Below, one piece after another: positions 24,917 to 34,012 of a stretch of DNA of 64,000 nt. Both the position numbers and the translations under genes were made by a program. Origin of the DNA: Sedimentisphaerales bacterium (GTDB taxonomy: Bacteria > Planctomycetota > Phycisphaerae > Sedimentisphaerales > SM23-30); NCBI GenBank assembly GCA_016928435.1, contig JAFGKT010000019.1, forward strand, positions 1 to 64,000. The letters are read 5' to 3'. Positions within the stretch are counted from its first letter, which is position 1; each line of letters begins with the position of its first letter. Below the pieces are notes generated by a model that made no database searches, was not told the DNA's origin, and saw only the letters and a list, made by a program, of their open reading frames with translations.

Positions 24917-26539
24917 TCACTTTTTATTCTTCTTGCCTTTCTTGCCCCCCTGGGCATTCTTCACATGCGTAATCAACGCCTTTCTTTTGCCCTCCCCTTT
25001 GAAGCTGCCGATGATTTCTTCTGCGTACTCAAAAGGAACTGTAACAAAGGAAAACTTATCCATCATTTGTATATCACTAATGTGTTTGGGCTTAACTGAC
25101 GTCCGTCCTCGAATTAGATCAACAAGTTTTCTGGCGTTCATTTTGTCTTTTTTGCCCAGCGCCACAAAAAGTCGCGTCGTACCTTGCTGGTCCAAAGGCC
25201 TGCCCCGATCGCCAAACTCTTTTATCTCGCCGTAGGTGTCAGGATTCAATTCATCTTCAAAGCAATAGTTAATTATCGCCGCCATGACCTTGGTCGGATG
25301 ATGCTCCGTCGCCAGTTTCTTAACGATATTATAATACTTACCATCAATCTCACCTTCAAGAATAGCAGCGATATCATCATGTATCTTCTTCTCTTTCGCT
25401 TGGATAATATCTTGAACTCTCGGCAATTTCGATTTCTTGATATCCGCCTTGGCGAGCCGCTGTATAAACATCAACCGCTTGTACTCACTGGGAGTAATAA
25501 ACGTGATCGCGGTCCCTTCGTTGCCCGCCCTGCCTGTTCGGCCGATCCGATGAACATAAGCCTCCGGATCCTGAGGCAATGAATAATTTATAACGTGAGT
25601 CAGATTAACCACATCAATGCCGCGCGCAGCGACATCGGTGGCTACCAGAATATTAACCTTCTTTTTCTTGAAACTATCCAAAGTCTTCTCACGCTGCACC
25701 TGAGAAATGTCCCCATGAATAGATTCCGCGTCATAGCCAATATCCGTCAGATGACGTGCGATTTCGTCAACTTCGCTCCTGGTCCTGCAAAAAACCAACC
25801 CGTAAAAATCTCCCTCAAAATCAATGATCCTGCACAACGCCTCAAATCTATCCGAGCCCTTAACCTCAAAGTATATATGCTCGGTCAGATTGGTTATCAC
25901 CTGCTCTTTCTTCGCCGCCAAAAGCTCGTAATCGTCCATGTATTTGTGGGCAAGATCCTTTATCCTATTAGGCATCGTCGCCGAAAACAACAATGTCTTT
26001 TTGTTAGGATTGGTATGCTCCATGATTTCTTCCATGTCCTCGATGAATCCCATGTTGAGCATTTCATCCGCTTCATCGAGTATCAAATGCGCAACCCCCC
26101 CCAGCTTCAGCGTCTTGCGATGCAGATGATCTATCACCCGCCCCGGAGTACCAACCACAATATGTACGCCTTTTTTCAGCCGGCGCAACTGCTGATCGAT
26201 AGACTGCCCCCCATAAATCGGAGCCGTCGTAATATCCTTATCACCCCTAAGCGAAGTAATCTCTTCTGATACCTGTATCGCCAACTCACGCGTCGGAACC
26301 AATATCAACGCCTGAACTCCACTGGCATAAGGATCTATCATCTCTATCAATGGCAAACCAAATGCCGCCGTCTTACCTGTCCCTGTTTGAGCCTGAGCGA
26401 TAATATTCGTATCGTTACGCAGCATCACAGGTATGGTCATAGCCTGTATTTCGGTAGGCTCTTCAAACCCCTTAGAATTAATCGCCTCCAAAACCTTCGC
26501 TGACAGCCCCAATTCTTTGAATGTCTTCTTACTTGCCAT
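24917..26539 (-). CDS. DEAD-box RNA helicase with DbpA-type RNA-binding domain
   Basis: A 540-residue ATP-dependent RNA helicase of the DeaD/CsdA type. Motifs in order: Q motif GFEEPTEIQAMTIPVM, Walker A AQTGTGKT, PTRELAIQ, GTPGRVIDHL, the DEAD box in LILDEADEMLNMGF, SAT in LLFSATMP, then the second RecA domain with VATDVAARGID and HRIGRTGRAG. Residues about 445-525 form a DbpA-like RRM (TRLFVALGKKDKMNARKLVD ... FSFVTVPFEYAEEIIGSF), and the end is Lys-rich (GGKKGKKNKK). It probably remodels rRNA or mRNA during ribosome assembly or cold adaptation. There is a possible GAG-type ribosome binding site before ATG 26539. Confidence 0.95.
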   Translation of the reverse strand: MASKKTFKELGLSAKVLEAINSKGFEEPTEIQAMTIPVMLRNDTNIIAQAQTGTGKTAAFGLPLIEMIDPYASGVQALILVPTRELAIQVSEEITSLRGDKDITTAPIYGGQSIDQQLRRLKKGVHIVVGTPGRVIDHLHRKTLKLGGVAHLILDEADEMLNMGFIEDMEEIMEHTNPNKKTLLFSATMPNRIKDLAHKYMDDYELLAAKKEQVITNLTEHIYFEVKGSDRFEALCRIIDFEGDFYGLVFCRTRSEVDEIARHLTDIGYDAESIHGDISQVQREKTLDSFKKKKVNILVATDVAARGIDVVNLTHVINYSLPQDPEAYVHRIGRTGRAGNEGTAITFITPSEYKRLMFIQRLAKADIKKSKLPRVQDIIQAKEKKIHDDIAAILEGEIDGKYYNIVKKLATEHHPTKVMAAIINYCFEDELNPDTYGEIKEFGDRGRPLDQQGTTRLFVALGKKDKMNARKLVDLIRGRTSVKPKHISDIQMMDKFSFVTVPFEYAEEIIGSFKGEGKRKALITHVKNAQGGKKGKKNKK

Positions 26540-26784
26540 ATATCTCGCTTTTCAAACTATGGATATCTAATCCGTTTTGCTCAACCAAATCTGGTAAGGA
26601 TACACAAATATCCCCAAAAAGATACTAAATACCAAAAAATAAATAAAGGTTCGTATAATTCCCCGCCACAACCCCCGACCGTTAGCCCCCTAACGCAGGC
26701 AACATTTATATTGCTCCAGCTCGGTGGTTCGCCCCCTAACCGGGTACTGCCGGTCAATCTATCCGCTCACGATTCGCCGCTGCG
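26540..26784. other. Spacer with a degenerate B-type repeat
   Basis: A B-like element starts at 26691 (gttagccccctaacgcagg) but its second arm is interrupted by about 30 bases before ggtggttcg. No gene or clear terminator is seen for either flanking minus-strand gene. Confidence 0.45.
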
Positions 26785-27606
26785 CTAGATCAGCTCCGCC
26801 GCGTCCGCCGGTATCCACGCCGTACTGCCGTTAGCCAATTTAATCTTCAGCCAATCTCTACGCTGCTCCCGCACCTCAAATTCCAACCCGCTGTGCAGAG
26901 GGTCGGTGAAACTCGCTCGATAATTTTCCCCATCCCCTTGCCTCGCTACTACAGTCGCTGCCGTTATCACCCCTTCTTTATGATGCGTCGCGTTCCACAA
27001 ATCCACACCAACCGACCCACCAAAGCATCCCCCCAGCACCGCCGCTATCACCACCAGCAGCACCGCCGTGCGTCTTGCCTTACGCCCCATCACCGCCATT
27101 GCCCCCGCCAGCCAAAACACCACCCAGCACCCCGCCGTCACTATCAACCGCGCCCCATAGCTCAAATCATAATGCCAAAAGAACAACGTCTTAAACACTT
27201 TGCCCTGCCCCTCAGGCAAAATACCATCCAATTGCCGTGCCCGCGCCAAACGCAAATTATTCTGTAAATCCACATTTGCCGCGTCGCAACGCTCCGCCCG
27301 CCGATAGTTCAAAATCGCCCGCCCCAAATCCCCCTGCAGCAGATACGCGTTACCTAAATTGTAATACGTATAAACATTCTTCATCCCATAGTCATCGATC
27401 AAACTGCGATACCGCAGAATCGCCTGCCCATACAGTAGGTTCGCCTGATGCACATCCGTCAACGATACCGCGTTAGCCTGCGCGAAATACTCCGCTCCTT
27501 CCAGCGCCAACCGCTCAGCGCCAGGCAATTCCACCCCCTCTTCCGCCGCTGATACTCCTGCGAAAAACGTCAAAACCAATAACACCAGAGCCCATCTAGA
27601 CATCAT
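26785..27606 (-). CDS. batE: BatE-like TPR and SH3 domain membrane protein
   Basis: A 273-residue protein, last gene of the Bat cluster. The signal peptide ends AGVSAAEEG. TPR repeats occupy about 70-125 (YTYYNLGNAYLLQGDLGRAI, LNYRRAERCDAANVDLQNNL), then two transmembrane helices (about 155-172 and 180-200), then a periplasmic SH3-like domain (about 212-273) ending VREQRRDWLKIKLANGSTAW. In Bat clusters this protein is thought to scaffold the VWA proteins in the envelope. Its ATG overlaps the batD stop by four bases (ATGA), indicating translational coupling. Confidence 0.83.
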   Translation of the reverse strand: MMSRWALVLLVLTFFAGVSAAEEGVELPGAERLALEGAEYFAQANAVSLTDVHQANLLYGQAILRYRSLIDDYGMKNVYTYYNLGNAYLLQGDLGRAILNYRRAERCDAANVDLQNNLRLARARQLDGILPEGQGKVFKTLFFWHYDLSYGARLIVTAGCWVVFWLAGAMAVMGRKARRTAVLLVVIAAVLGGCFGGSVGVDLWNATHHKEGVITAATVVARQGDGENYRASFTDPLHSGLEFEVREQRRDWLKIKLANGSTAWIPADAAELI

Positions 27607-29414
27607 TTCAACCCCCTTTCCGTCTCTTTCAGCACTGCAAGCACATCACCCGCCCTCAATGTTTCTTTCGCTCCTGCCGACCCCGCAAAACGACTGCTCT
27701 CGCACCGCTGGAGCAACTGTCCAAAACGCGCCGCTGTATCATCACCCACCCCCGACTTCGTCAACAACTCCTCGCAATCCTTCGCCGTCAATGATTGCGC
27801 CGTACGGTCAAATTTATCCGCCACATAACCCCGCAGCGCCTCTCCCACCGCCGCGGCGTCTTCGTCTTTGCTGCCCCTGCCCACGCGCTTCACCCGCCGT
27901 TTCGCCGCCGCCAACGCACCAGCTTTGCGCCGTGCCTTCTGTTTCACCGGATCGTTCCGCCCCACCAAACGCACCACCACCGCGCTCGCAAATACCATCA
28001 CCGGCAACCCTCCAACCAACAACCACGGCCACCGCTCCAAGTTCTGCCAGGCAGGCGTTGTCTGTACCGTTAGCAAATCATCACCTTCATAGTTCGCCGC
28101 GATCCCTTGCTGCGCTTCTTCCAACGAACCAACCCGCAGCGTCGGCATCAGCCCCACCGCTTCCGCCGAGCTGTGTCGCTGCGTCGTCGCCACCGCTAAC
28201 TTTATCGGCTCGCTGTACGCCGTAAAATACCGCCCCGCGTCCACATCAAAATAACTCAAACTAATCGCCGGTATCTCATCGACCTCAGCGTTAAGCGCCC
28301 GAATCGTCGCCCGAAAAACCTTACGGTCCCCCTCAACCTCCGGCACCGGATAATCGCTCGGCAAACGGAAACTATCCGTAAAACCCGCCACCTCCGCCAA
28401 GTCAGGCATCTCTACCGCGGCCAAGTTATCCCCCCTAATCGCAATCGTCAGCGTAATCGGATCACCCACACTAACGTCCGTCACATCCGCCAAAGTCTCG
28501 ATCTCATACCGCCCCACCAAGCCACTAAAATCGCTCGGCCGACCATCGCTCGGCAACGCCCGAACCCGCAAATCCACTCCATCACTATCAGCCACAAAAC
28601 GCCTATACTGTGGGTTCCAAACATCCCGCCCAACTGCCCGATCAACCACAACACTAGCACCAGGCACCTCGATCACACCCTCTCGCCGAGGCGTCAGCAT
28701 AAACCCAAAAACAATCGCGTTGCTCTGCCGATTGTTGTAGCGACTCACCCCCTGACGACCAACTACCATTCGGCCCTCAACATTCAGCTCCACCTGCTGA
28801 CCACCCATGTTCGCGGGTAATTCAAGTTCCTCGATCACAAAATCATCCGTATCCCGCAGCACCGGTATGTCAAAACTGCAATTACGCATCTGGTCATAAT
28901 AACAGTAAACCATCATCGTAATTGGCTGCCCGACATAAACATCCAGTTCCGAAAACTGCGTCTCTATTCCCAAACGATCACTCGTACTAGGCCGCTGTGT
29001 TTCTATCGTCAAAGGCCGTGTTCTATATTGCTGCCCATCAACCTCCACCGTAACGCTCGGCAATGTAAAACGACCTAACTCGTCAATAGTCAATTCATAA
29101 TTAATCACATAACGCAACACTTCCGAACTCGTCCGCCGACCGTTTATTATCGTAACAGTGCTTTGCGACTCATTACTTGTACCACCTTGCCGCGGATTCC
29201 ACGCTCGCCACGATGAAACATCAACGCTCGCCCCCGATCTGGTATTCTCAACCACTATCCCCACCACAAAAGGCACACCCGCGTAAACCGTATCGCTCCG
29301 CACCACCGCCCCAACGCGCACATCCTCCGCCGCGACCATCCCAGCCGTTAATAACACAATCAAACCAATTGTCGCCAATCGTATTCGCATAAGGATATTA
29401 CCAAAGCTGCCCAT
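27603..29414 (-). CDS. batD: BatD-family membrane-anchored protein
   Basis: A 603-residue exported protein. A signal peptide (LATIGLIVLLTAGMVAAEDV) is followed by a chain of beta-sandwich BatD domains (VRVGAVVRSDTVYAGVPFVV; VGQPITMMVYCYYDQMRNCS; VSVGDPITLTIAIRGDNLAA). One transmembrane helix lies near 475-500 (WPWLLVGGLPVMVFASAVVV), and the cytoplasmic tail is basic and then helical (DEDAAAVGEALRGYVADKFD), resembling the DUF4381-type tail of the gene at 32832. BatD probably works with the VWA proteins of the same cluster. The ATG lies one base after the batC stop (TAG-T-ATG), with GGAGAGAG ten bases upstream inside batC. An internal ATG at 29390 is an alternative start. Confidence 0.87.
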   Translation of the reverse strand: MGSFGNILMRIRLATIGLIVLLTAGMVAAEDVRVGAVVRSDTVYAGVPFVVGIVVENTRSGASVDVSSWRAWNPRQGGTSNESQSTVTIINGRRTSSEVLRYVINYELTIDELGRFTLPSVTVEVDGQQYRTRPLTIETQRPSTSDRLGIETQFSELDVYVGQPITMMVYCYYDQMRNCSFDIPVLRDTDDFVIEELELPANMGGQQVELNVEGRMVVGRQGVSRYNNRQSNAIVFGFMLTPRREGVIEVPGASVVVDRAVGRDVWNPQYRRFVADSDGVDLRVRALPSDGRPSDFSGLVGRYEIETLADVTDVSVGDPITLTIAIRGDNLAAVEMPDLAEVAGFTDSFRLPSDYPVPEVEGDRKVFRATIRALNAEVDEIPAISLSYFDVDAGRYFTAYSEPIKLAVATTQRHSSAEAVGLMPTLRVGSLEEAQQGIAANYEGDDLLTVQTTPAWQNLERWPWLLVGGLPVMVFASAVVVRLVGRNDPVKQKARRKAGALAAAKRRVKRVGRGSKDEDAAAVGEALRGYVADKFDRTAQSLTAKDCEELLTKSGVGDDTAARFGQLLQRCESSRFAGSAGAKETLRAGDVLAVLKETERGLK

Positions 29415-29415
29415 A

Positions 29416-30531
29416 CTACCAATCTCTCTCCACCGTTCTATCCCGCATCGTTCCAGATCGCCGCTCCTGACGTTGACGCTCTTCGTCTATAACCGCGTCC
29501 GCACTTATACCCGAGGCATCATGGCGATCCTCGATATTATCTTCTTCTTCAGCCTCAGCCGCTTGCTGTTGCTGATCTTCAGCCCCTTGCTGTTCTTGAT
29601 CCTCAGCGCCGCTGGACTGCTGCTGTTGTTCGCCTTGCTCCTGCTGATCTTCTTGACCGTTCTGTTGCTGTTGCTGCTGGTCTTGTTGCTGTTGTTCGGA
29701 AGACTGCGACTGCTGTTGATCGTCTTGCTGCTGTTCGTCGCCCTGTTGCCCTTGCTCACCTTGCTGTTGTTGGTCTTGTTGACCGTTCTGTTGTTGATCT
29801 TGTTGTTGGTCCTGCTGACCGTTCTGCTGTTGGTCTTGTTGTTGGTCCTGGTCTTGCTGCTGGCCACCACCGCTTTGCTGTTGCTGGTCCTGCTGATCTT
29901 CTTGTTCTTGCTGTTCTTGATTGTCTTGTTGCTGCTGTTGCGGTGGCTGCTGCTGCATTTGTTCGATAATCTGCCTCATTATATCCCGCACCACAGCGAT
30001 ATTGTTCTGCGCTCCGGGCATATCCGGATTCAATTCCAGCGCTTGGCGATAATAACCAGCCGCCTCAGCCAACCCTTCCAGCGTTTGGGCCATATCACCT
30101 TGACCATCTTGTCCGCTGCTTTCCAACAACTGTCGTAAATTCGCGTTGCCCAGATTAAATCGGCAATTCGCCGCCAACTCGTCACTATCGGTTTCCACCG
30201 CCGCCTGCTCATACAACTCAATCGCGTGGTCGTAATCGCCCAGTTCATAATAACAGTTGGCCCGATTATACAATACTTCCGCCGCCGGGTCAGTCCCGAA
30301 AACATCCTGCTGATACTCCGCCAACGCCTCAGCGTATTGCTGCTCTGCGTAGAGTTCATTGCCGCGTGTCACAGCCTCAACCGGACTAAGATTCTCTTGC
30401 GCCGCGGCCGTGTTGAGATTCTCTTGCGGTTCAGCGCCGCCGACATCTCCTCCGTCCGCGCACCAGCCCGGCAACGCACCAACCAGCAACACCAGCAGCA
30501 AAAGCAATATGTTCTTACTTGACCCGTTCAC
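29416..30531 (-). CDS. batC: BatC-like TPR protein with long Gln-rich tail
   Basis: A 371-residue exported protein. Residues 1-24 are a hydrophobic signal. TPR units occupy about 55-175 (NELYAEQQYAEALAEYQQDV, EVLYNRANCYYELGDYDHAI, YYRQALELNPDMPGAQNNIA). Residues about 192-333 are a low-complexity tract dominated by Gln with Asp, Glu, Asn and Gly, including near-perfect repeats of QQDQQQNG. The last 40 residues turn charged (ERQRQERRSGTMRDRTVERD). Gln-rich tails are common in Planctomycetes BatC-like proteins, but this one is long. The start overlaps the end of batB by 17 bases. On the opposite strand the tract reads as a false poly-Leu frame. Confidence 0.83.
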   Translation of the reverse strand: MNGSSKNILLLLLVLLVGALPGWCADGGDVGGAEPQENLNTAAAQENLSPVEAVTRGNELYAEQQYAEALAEYQQDVFGTDPAAEVLYNRANCYYELGDYDHAIELYEQAAVETDSDELAANCRFNLGNANLRQLLESSGQDGQGDMAQTLEGLAEAAGYYRQALELNPDMPGAQNNIAVVRDIMRQIIEQMQQQPPQQQQQDNQEQQEQEDQQDQQQQSGGGQQQDQDQQQDQQQNGQQDQQQDQQQNGQQDQQQQGEQGQQGDEQQQDDQQQSQSSEQQQQDQQQQQQNGQEDQQEQGEQQQQSSGAEDQEQQGAEDQQQQAAEAEEEDNIEDRHDASGISADAVIDEERQRQERRSGTMRDRTVERDW

Positions 30532-31510
30532 GTATTAATGCCTCAAAAACTAATAATACCAACCCCAGCGCCAAAAACAACTGGAACTTCTCATCATAAC
30601 GTATCACCGTCGTCGCTTCCATCTGCCTCTTGGCTGCGCCCGCGATCAAATTATGATACACATCCACCAAATCAAAATCCCCTGTACCAACATTCAAAAA
30701 CATACCGCCCGGCGTAGCGAAAACCATATCCCGCAAAAGCTCAGCGTTCAAACTCGTCCGGACCGGCTCACCACGATACATCTGATGCCCCTGCGCAGTA
30801 TTATCCGGTATCAGCGACCCGCCCCCCGCGTCGCCCAAACCTATAGCGAAAATCCGCACTCCCTGTTGCCCCGCCCGCTGCGCCGCCTCCAACGGCAAGG
30901 TCTCATGGTCCTCACCATCGGTAATCAATATGATATCCTGAAAATCCCGCTGCTGCTCGTCAAACACATCATCCAACGCCAACCGCACCGCGTCACCAAT
31001 CGCGCTGCCGCCCCGCGAGACGCTCGTCGTGTCAATTTCCGATAGTGCCATCCGCGCGAAACCATAATCGTGCGTCAACGGGCACTTCACCACCGCGTGC
31101 CCCGCGAAAGCCACCAACGCGATTCGTTCACCATTCAACGCGCCCAGCAAATCCTCAACCGCCAGCTTCGCCCGCTCCAAACGGTTAGGCTTAATGTCCT
31201 CAGCCAACATACTCCGCGACACATCCAACAGCACCACAATGTCGCGTCCTTTGTAGGCGATCTCTTCCGGATGCGGGTTCCAAGCCGGCTGCGTCAAAGC
31301 AATTATCAATGCCGCCGCTGCCGCTATCAGCAGTAACGCCTTGAGATACTGCCGTCTGTGCACTTGCGGATTGTCCAATCGCGCCAAAGTAGGCGTATCC
31401 GCGAACACACGCATCGCCCGCCGTTTACGATAGAACGCGTAAACGTACAGCCCCACCAGAACCGGCAGCAGCCATAGCAACCATAATATGTCTTCGTTAC
31501 CTAGATGCAT
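30515..31510 (-). CDS. batB: BatB-like VWA domain membrane protein
   Basis: A 331-residue inner membrane protein: an N-terminal transmembrane segment (about 8-26), a second near 57-72, the VWA domain (about 90-270), and a final transmembrane helix (about 308-326). The MIDAS metal site DxSxS is Asp96-Ser98-Ser100 in VVLLDVSRSMLAEDI, with the downstream threonine in CPLTHDYG and the acidic residue in ILITDGEDHE. These proteins work with a MoxR ATPase. ATG 31510 is chosen; the frame is open up to 31654 but that part is made of repeat DNA and a duplicated piece of batA. GAGGAAG lies about 12 bases before the ATG. Confidence 0.88.
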   Translation of the reverse strand: MHLGNEDILWLLWLLPVLVGLYVYAFYRKRRAMRVFADTPTLARLDNPQVHRRQYLKALLLIAAAAALIIALTQPAWNPHPEEIAYKGRDIVVLLDVSRSMLAEDIKPNRLERAKLAVEDLLGALNGERIALVAFAGHAVVKCPLTHDYGFARMALSEIDTTSVSRGGSAIGDAVRLALDDVFDEQQRDFQDIILITDGEDHETLPLEAAQRAGQQGVRIFAIGLGDAGGGSLIPDNTAQGHQMYRGEPVRTSLNAELLRDMVFATPGGMFLNVGTGDFDLVDVYHNLIAGAAKRQMEATTVIRYDEKFQLFLALGLVLLVFEALIRERVK

Positions 31511-31764
31511 ACTAAACCAAAACTTCCTCGCGTCACGGCAATTTCCTAAACACCGTACAGACGGTAGGGTGGGTAATTTTGAACATTTATGTTCAATGTT
31601 ACCCACGCGGTTCTCGGACCACCATAGAAAGAACAGCACGATTCCGGGTGGCACCCTTTCGCGCAGCTAAAGGGTGGTCGAACACCAATTATGTTCGCTT
31701 GCGGTTTAAGCGCCATATGTCCATTAATGGTTCTCTTCGCTGTGAACAACTCAACCTTCTTAAA
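31511..31764. repeat. Repeat block inserted between batA and batB, with 27-bp flanking duplication
   Basis: The block holds a C-type element at 31564-31620 (gtagggtgggtaattttgaac ... gttcaatgttacccacgcgg), an A-type repeat at 31645-31676, and 'ccattaatggttctcttcgctgtg'-type phrases. A copy of the last 27 bases of batA, beginning exactly with its stop codon, occurs at 31533-31559; the genuine batA end is 31765-31791. The two copies are identical and 232 bases apart, so the block looks like an insertion with duplication of its target. Confidence 0.85.
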
Positions 31765-32835
31765 TCACGGCAATTTCCTAAACACCGTACAACTCAAAAG
31801 TATTTCCAATAACAATATCCCCAACCCCGTCAACGCGAATGGATAGAACTTCTCGTCGTAACGGCTATATTCCACCACATCGATCTTACTCTTTTCCTGC
31901 CTGTCAATCGCCTCGACAATCGCCCGCAGACTCTCAGCGTCCTCCGCCCGAGCGTAAAGCCCGCCGGTGTACTCCGCTATCCGACGCAGCAAAGGCTCAT
32001 CCAACGCGTATTCCGCTGCGAAAGGCCCTCCGCCTCCGGAACCAATGCCGATGGTGTATATCTTTATCCCCGCTTCATGGGCGAACTGAGCCGCTTGCAT
32101 CGGCGTGTACGTAATCGGCCCTTCATCCCGGCCGTCGGTCAACAGCACAATGGCCATACTCTCGACATTGAACTCGCCTTCACCGGGCGGTATCTCCGAA
32201 ATATCCCCGCCCGTAAGCCGCGCGTTACGCTCAGCTATCTCCTGCTGGGCTCTCTCCAACCGCGCCGCCGCCAACGCGATCCCCGCGCCGACCGACGTAC
32301 TATTTTCATCCTCTACCGCGTACGTTAAACTATCCAAATAACCCAACAGCGCATCGTGCGCATGTACCAACGGGCACAGCGTATCAGCATAACGCGCAAA
32401 AGCGATCAAACCCAGCAAATCGTTCGGCCGACCACCAAACCCGTCGCCGCCGCGAACAAAATCCCGCAGAACATCCTTAACCACATCCAGCCGACTCATC
32501 TGCCGATTACCCGCATACGCCATCGGACGCTGCATACTGCCCGAATGATCCACCACCAGTTCCAACAAAGCTCCGTGCGTGGTAACACGCGTCTCGCTTA
32601 CGCCTTGTTGAGGCCGGGCCAAAGCGATAATCAACAACACCATCGCCCCCAAACGCATAAACACCAATAACGGACGCATCTTCACCCGCGCCGACCAACC
32701 CACCTTTTCCACCAAACCAACATAAGAAAACTTCAATCGAGCCCGCCGCCGCCCAGCGAACATAAAATACCCCACCACCGGTACCAACAGCAGCAGCAAA
32801 AACATCCAAGGACTATGAAAATGCCATTGATTCAT
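31765..32835 (-). CDS. batA: BatA-like VWA domain membrane protein
   Basis: A 356-residue inner membrane protein with an aerotolerance-type N-terminus (WHFHSPWMFLLLLLVPVVGY), a second transmembrane helix (about 57-73), a VWA domain (about 88-300), and a C-terminal helix (about 333-352). The MIDAS site is Asp96-Ser98-Ser100 in LELVVDHSGSMQRP, with ILLTDGRDEGP further on. It is a paralogue of BatB next to it; the two MIDAS sites even have identical residue numbers. Its ATG overlaps the stop of the DUF4381-like gene by four bases. Confidence 0.9.
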   Translation of the reverse strand: MNQWHFHSPWMFLLLLLVPVVGYFMFAGRRRARLKFSYVGLVEKVGWSARVKMRPLLVFMRLGAMVLLIIALARPQQGVSETRVTTHGALLELVVDHSGSMQRPMAYAGNRQMSRLDVVKDVLRDFVRGGDGFGGRPNDLLGLIAFARYADTLCPLVHAHDALLGYLDSLTYAVEDENSTSVGAGIALAAARLERAQQEIAERNARLTGGDISEIPPGEGEFNVESMAIVLLTDGRDEGPITYTPMQAAQFAHEAGIKIYTIGIGSGGGGPFAAEYALDEPLLRRIAEYTGGLYARAEDAESLRAIVEAIDRQEKSKIDVVEYSRYDEKFYPFALTGLGILLLEILLSCTVFRKLP

Positions 32836-33992
32836 TCGTTACCCCCTTGTTCATCCGCCGCAATCCACGCCGCCAACGGTATCGCGTTCTTCCCGGCCGT
32901 CACTTCAATCTGCTGAACGCTGTCTCGCGTCGCGTTTATAAAGTCATTCGTCACCGCCCGAGTCTCGTCGATCTGCTTGGGCGTAGGCGCATAGCAGGCA
33001 AACTTCACCAAATCACAATGACGCAAAAATTCACTCAGCATCTCTCTATTCTCACCGCTCAATACCTTCGCCTCGTTGGCTAACTGCAAAAACTCCTCTG
33101 TCGTACTCTCCGGAGCCCGTAAGCCGAATCGATGCTCAATATAATAACGCAATATCCCGCTGATACATTCGTAATATAGCTTCACCCGACCCCCGGCAAC
33201 CAAATCCATCTGCTCCAACTGCCGCAACGCTTCCAACGCCACCTCATGCGCCGTCTTATACACTCGCTTGGCAACCCGCGCCCGATGCGTATGCCGATAA
33301 ACCAACCACAAAACCAACACTACCAACAACAAAAGACCCAACACTATCGCCGGTATCAACAGCCAGTTCGGAACCATTGCTTCTTCCGGCAGTGCCACAA
33401 CATCCTTCACATCCGCCAAATCCAACTGCTCCCCCTCCTCAGTCGGATAGGGCAATACCTCGATCGCCACAGCGTCCGTAAATAGATCGCCCACCACTTC
33501 CTGACCCCCAGCCGCTCCATTCTCCCCAAGCGCTTCAGCCCCTTGGCCCAACGCTATCGTATAAGTAATATGCAGCGGAGCCAACTCGTGACTGCCAACC
33601 GTTACAGGCTCGATCTCGTAGTCAATCCGCCGTACAGTCTGATCCGCGCCAATCAGACGCTGCGGCTCTTGCTGCTGCGATATAATATGAAAACTGTATT
33701 CCTCAAACCCGTCCGCCAGGTCCGGCACCTCAACCCGCATATCCGTATCAGCCACTATCTCCAACTGCGCTTTGAACGTCTCCGCGATATGCAGCTCCTG
33801 TCGATCCACCCGCCAACGCACCGTCAAGCCTTCCCGCTGATACTCCCGGTCAAACGCCCAGCTCTGTTCTTCCGTCTCACCGCTTTCCCCGCAACCGCCC
33901 AGCGACCAGACCAACACCAGCAGCACCAGCATCGATAGCTGCCGAACACTACCCCGGTGCGACTTCAAGTTGTCAAATCCGCGTCCTGACAA
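32832..33992 (-). CDS. DUF4381-like lipoprotein of the Bat cluster
   Basis: A 386-residue protein. A lipobox LVWSLGGC places the lipidated Cys at about 34. A BatD-like beta domain (about 45-205: LTVRWRVDRQELHIAETFKA, IDYEIEPVTVGSHELAPLHI) leads to one transmembrane helix (about 218-240). A helical cytoplasmic domain follows (HEVALEALRQLEQMDLVAGG, YYECISGILRYYIEHRFGLR, CDLVKFACYAPTPKQI), which matches the DUF4381 pattern. It probably links envelope domains with the VWA proteins. The frame opens with TTG at 33992, with GGGAG about 11 bases upstream; ATG 33932 is an alternative but lacks a ribosome binding site and would shorten the signal sequence. Confidence 0.78.
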   Translation of the reverse strand: MSGRGFDNLKSHRGSVRQLSMLVLLVLVWSLGGCGESGETEEQSWAFDREYQREGLTVRWRVDRQELHIAETFKAQLEIVADTDMRVEVPDLADGFEEYSFHIISQQQEPQRLIGADQTVRRIDYEIEPVTVGSHELAPLHITYTIALGQGAEALGENGAAGGQEVVGDLFTDAVAIEVLPYPTEEGEQLDLADVKDVVALPEEAMVPNWLLIPAIVLGLLLLVVLVLWLVYRHTHRARVAKRVYKTAHEVALEALRQLEQMDLVAGGRVKLYYECISGILRYYIEHRFGLRAPESTTEEFLQLANEAKVLSGENREMLSEFLRHCDLVKFACYAPTPKQIDETRAVTNDFINATRDSVQQIEVTAGKNAIPLAAWIAADEQGGNE

Positions 33993-34012
33993 AATTCACT
34001 AAACTCCCGTTG

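Noticed and set aside
29473-30138. + strand frame encoding a poly-Leu 'membrane protein'
   Set aside because: It is the reverse complement of the Gln-rich tract of the BatC-like gene (CAG/CAA read as CTG/TTG). It has no ribosome binding site, and the minus-strand gene fits the operon.
31511-31654. N-terminal extension of BatB
   Set aside because: The extra 48 codons are repeat DNA plus the duplicated end of batA; ATG 31510 starts a normal BatB membrane segment.
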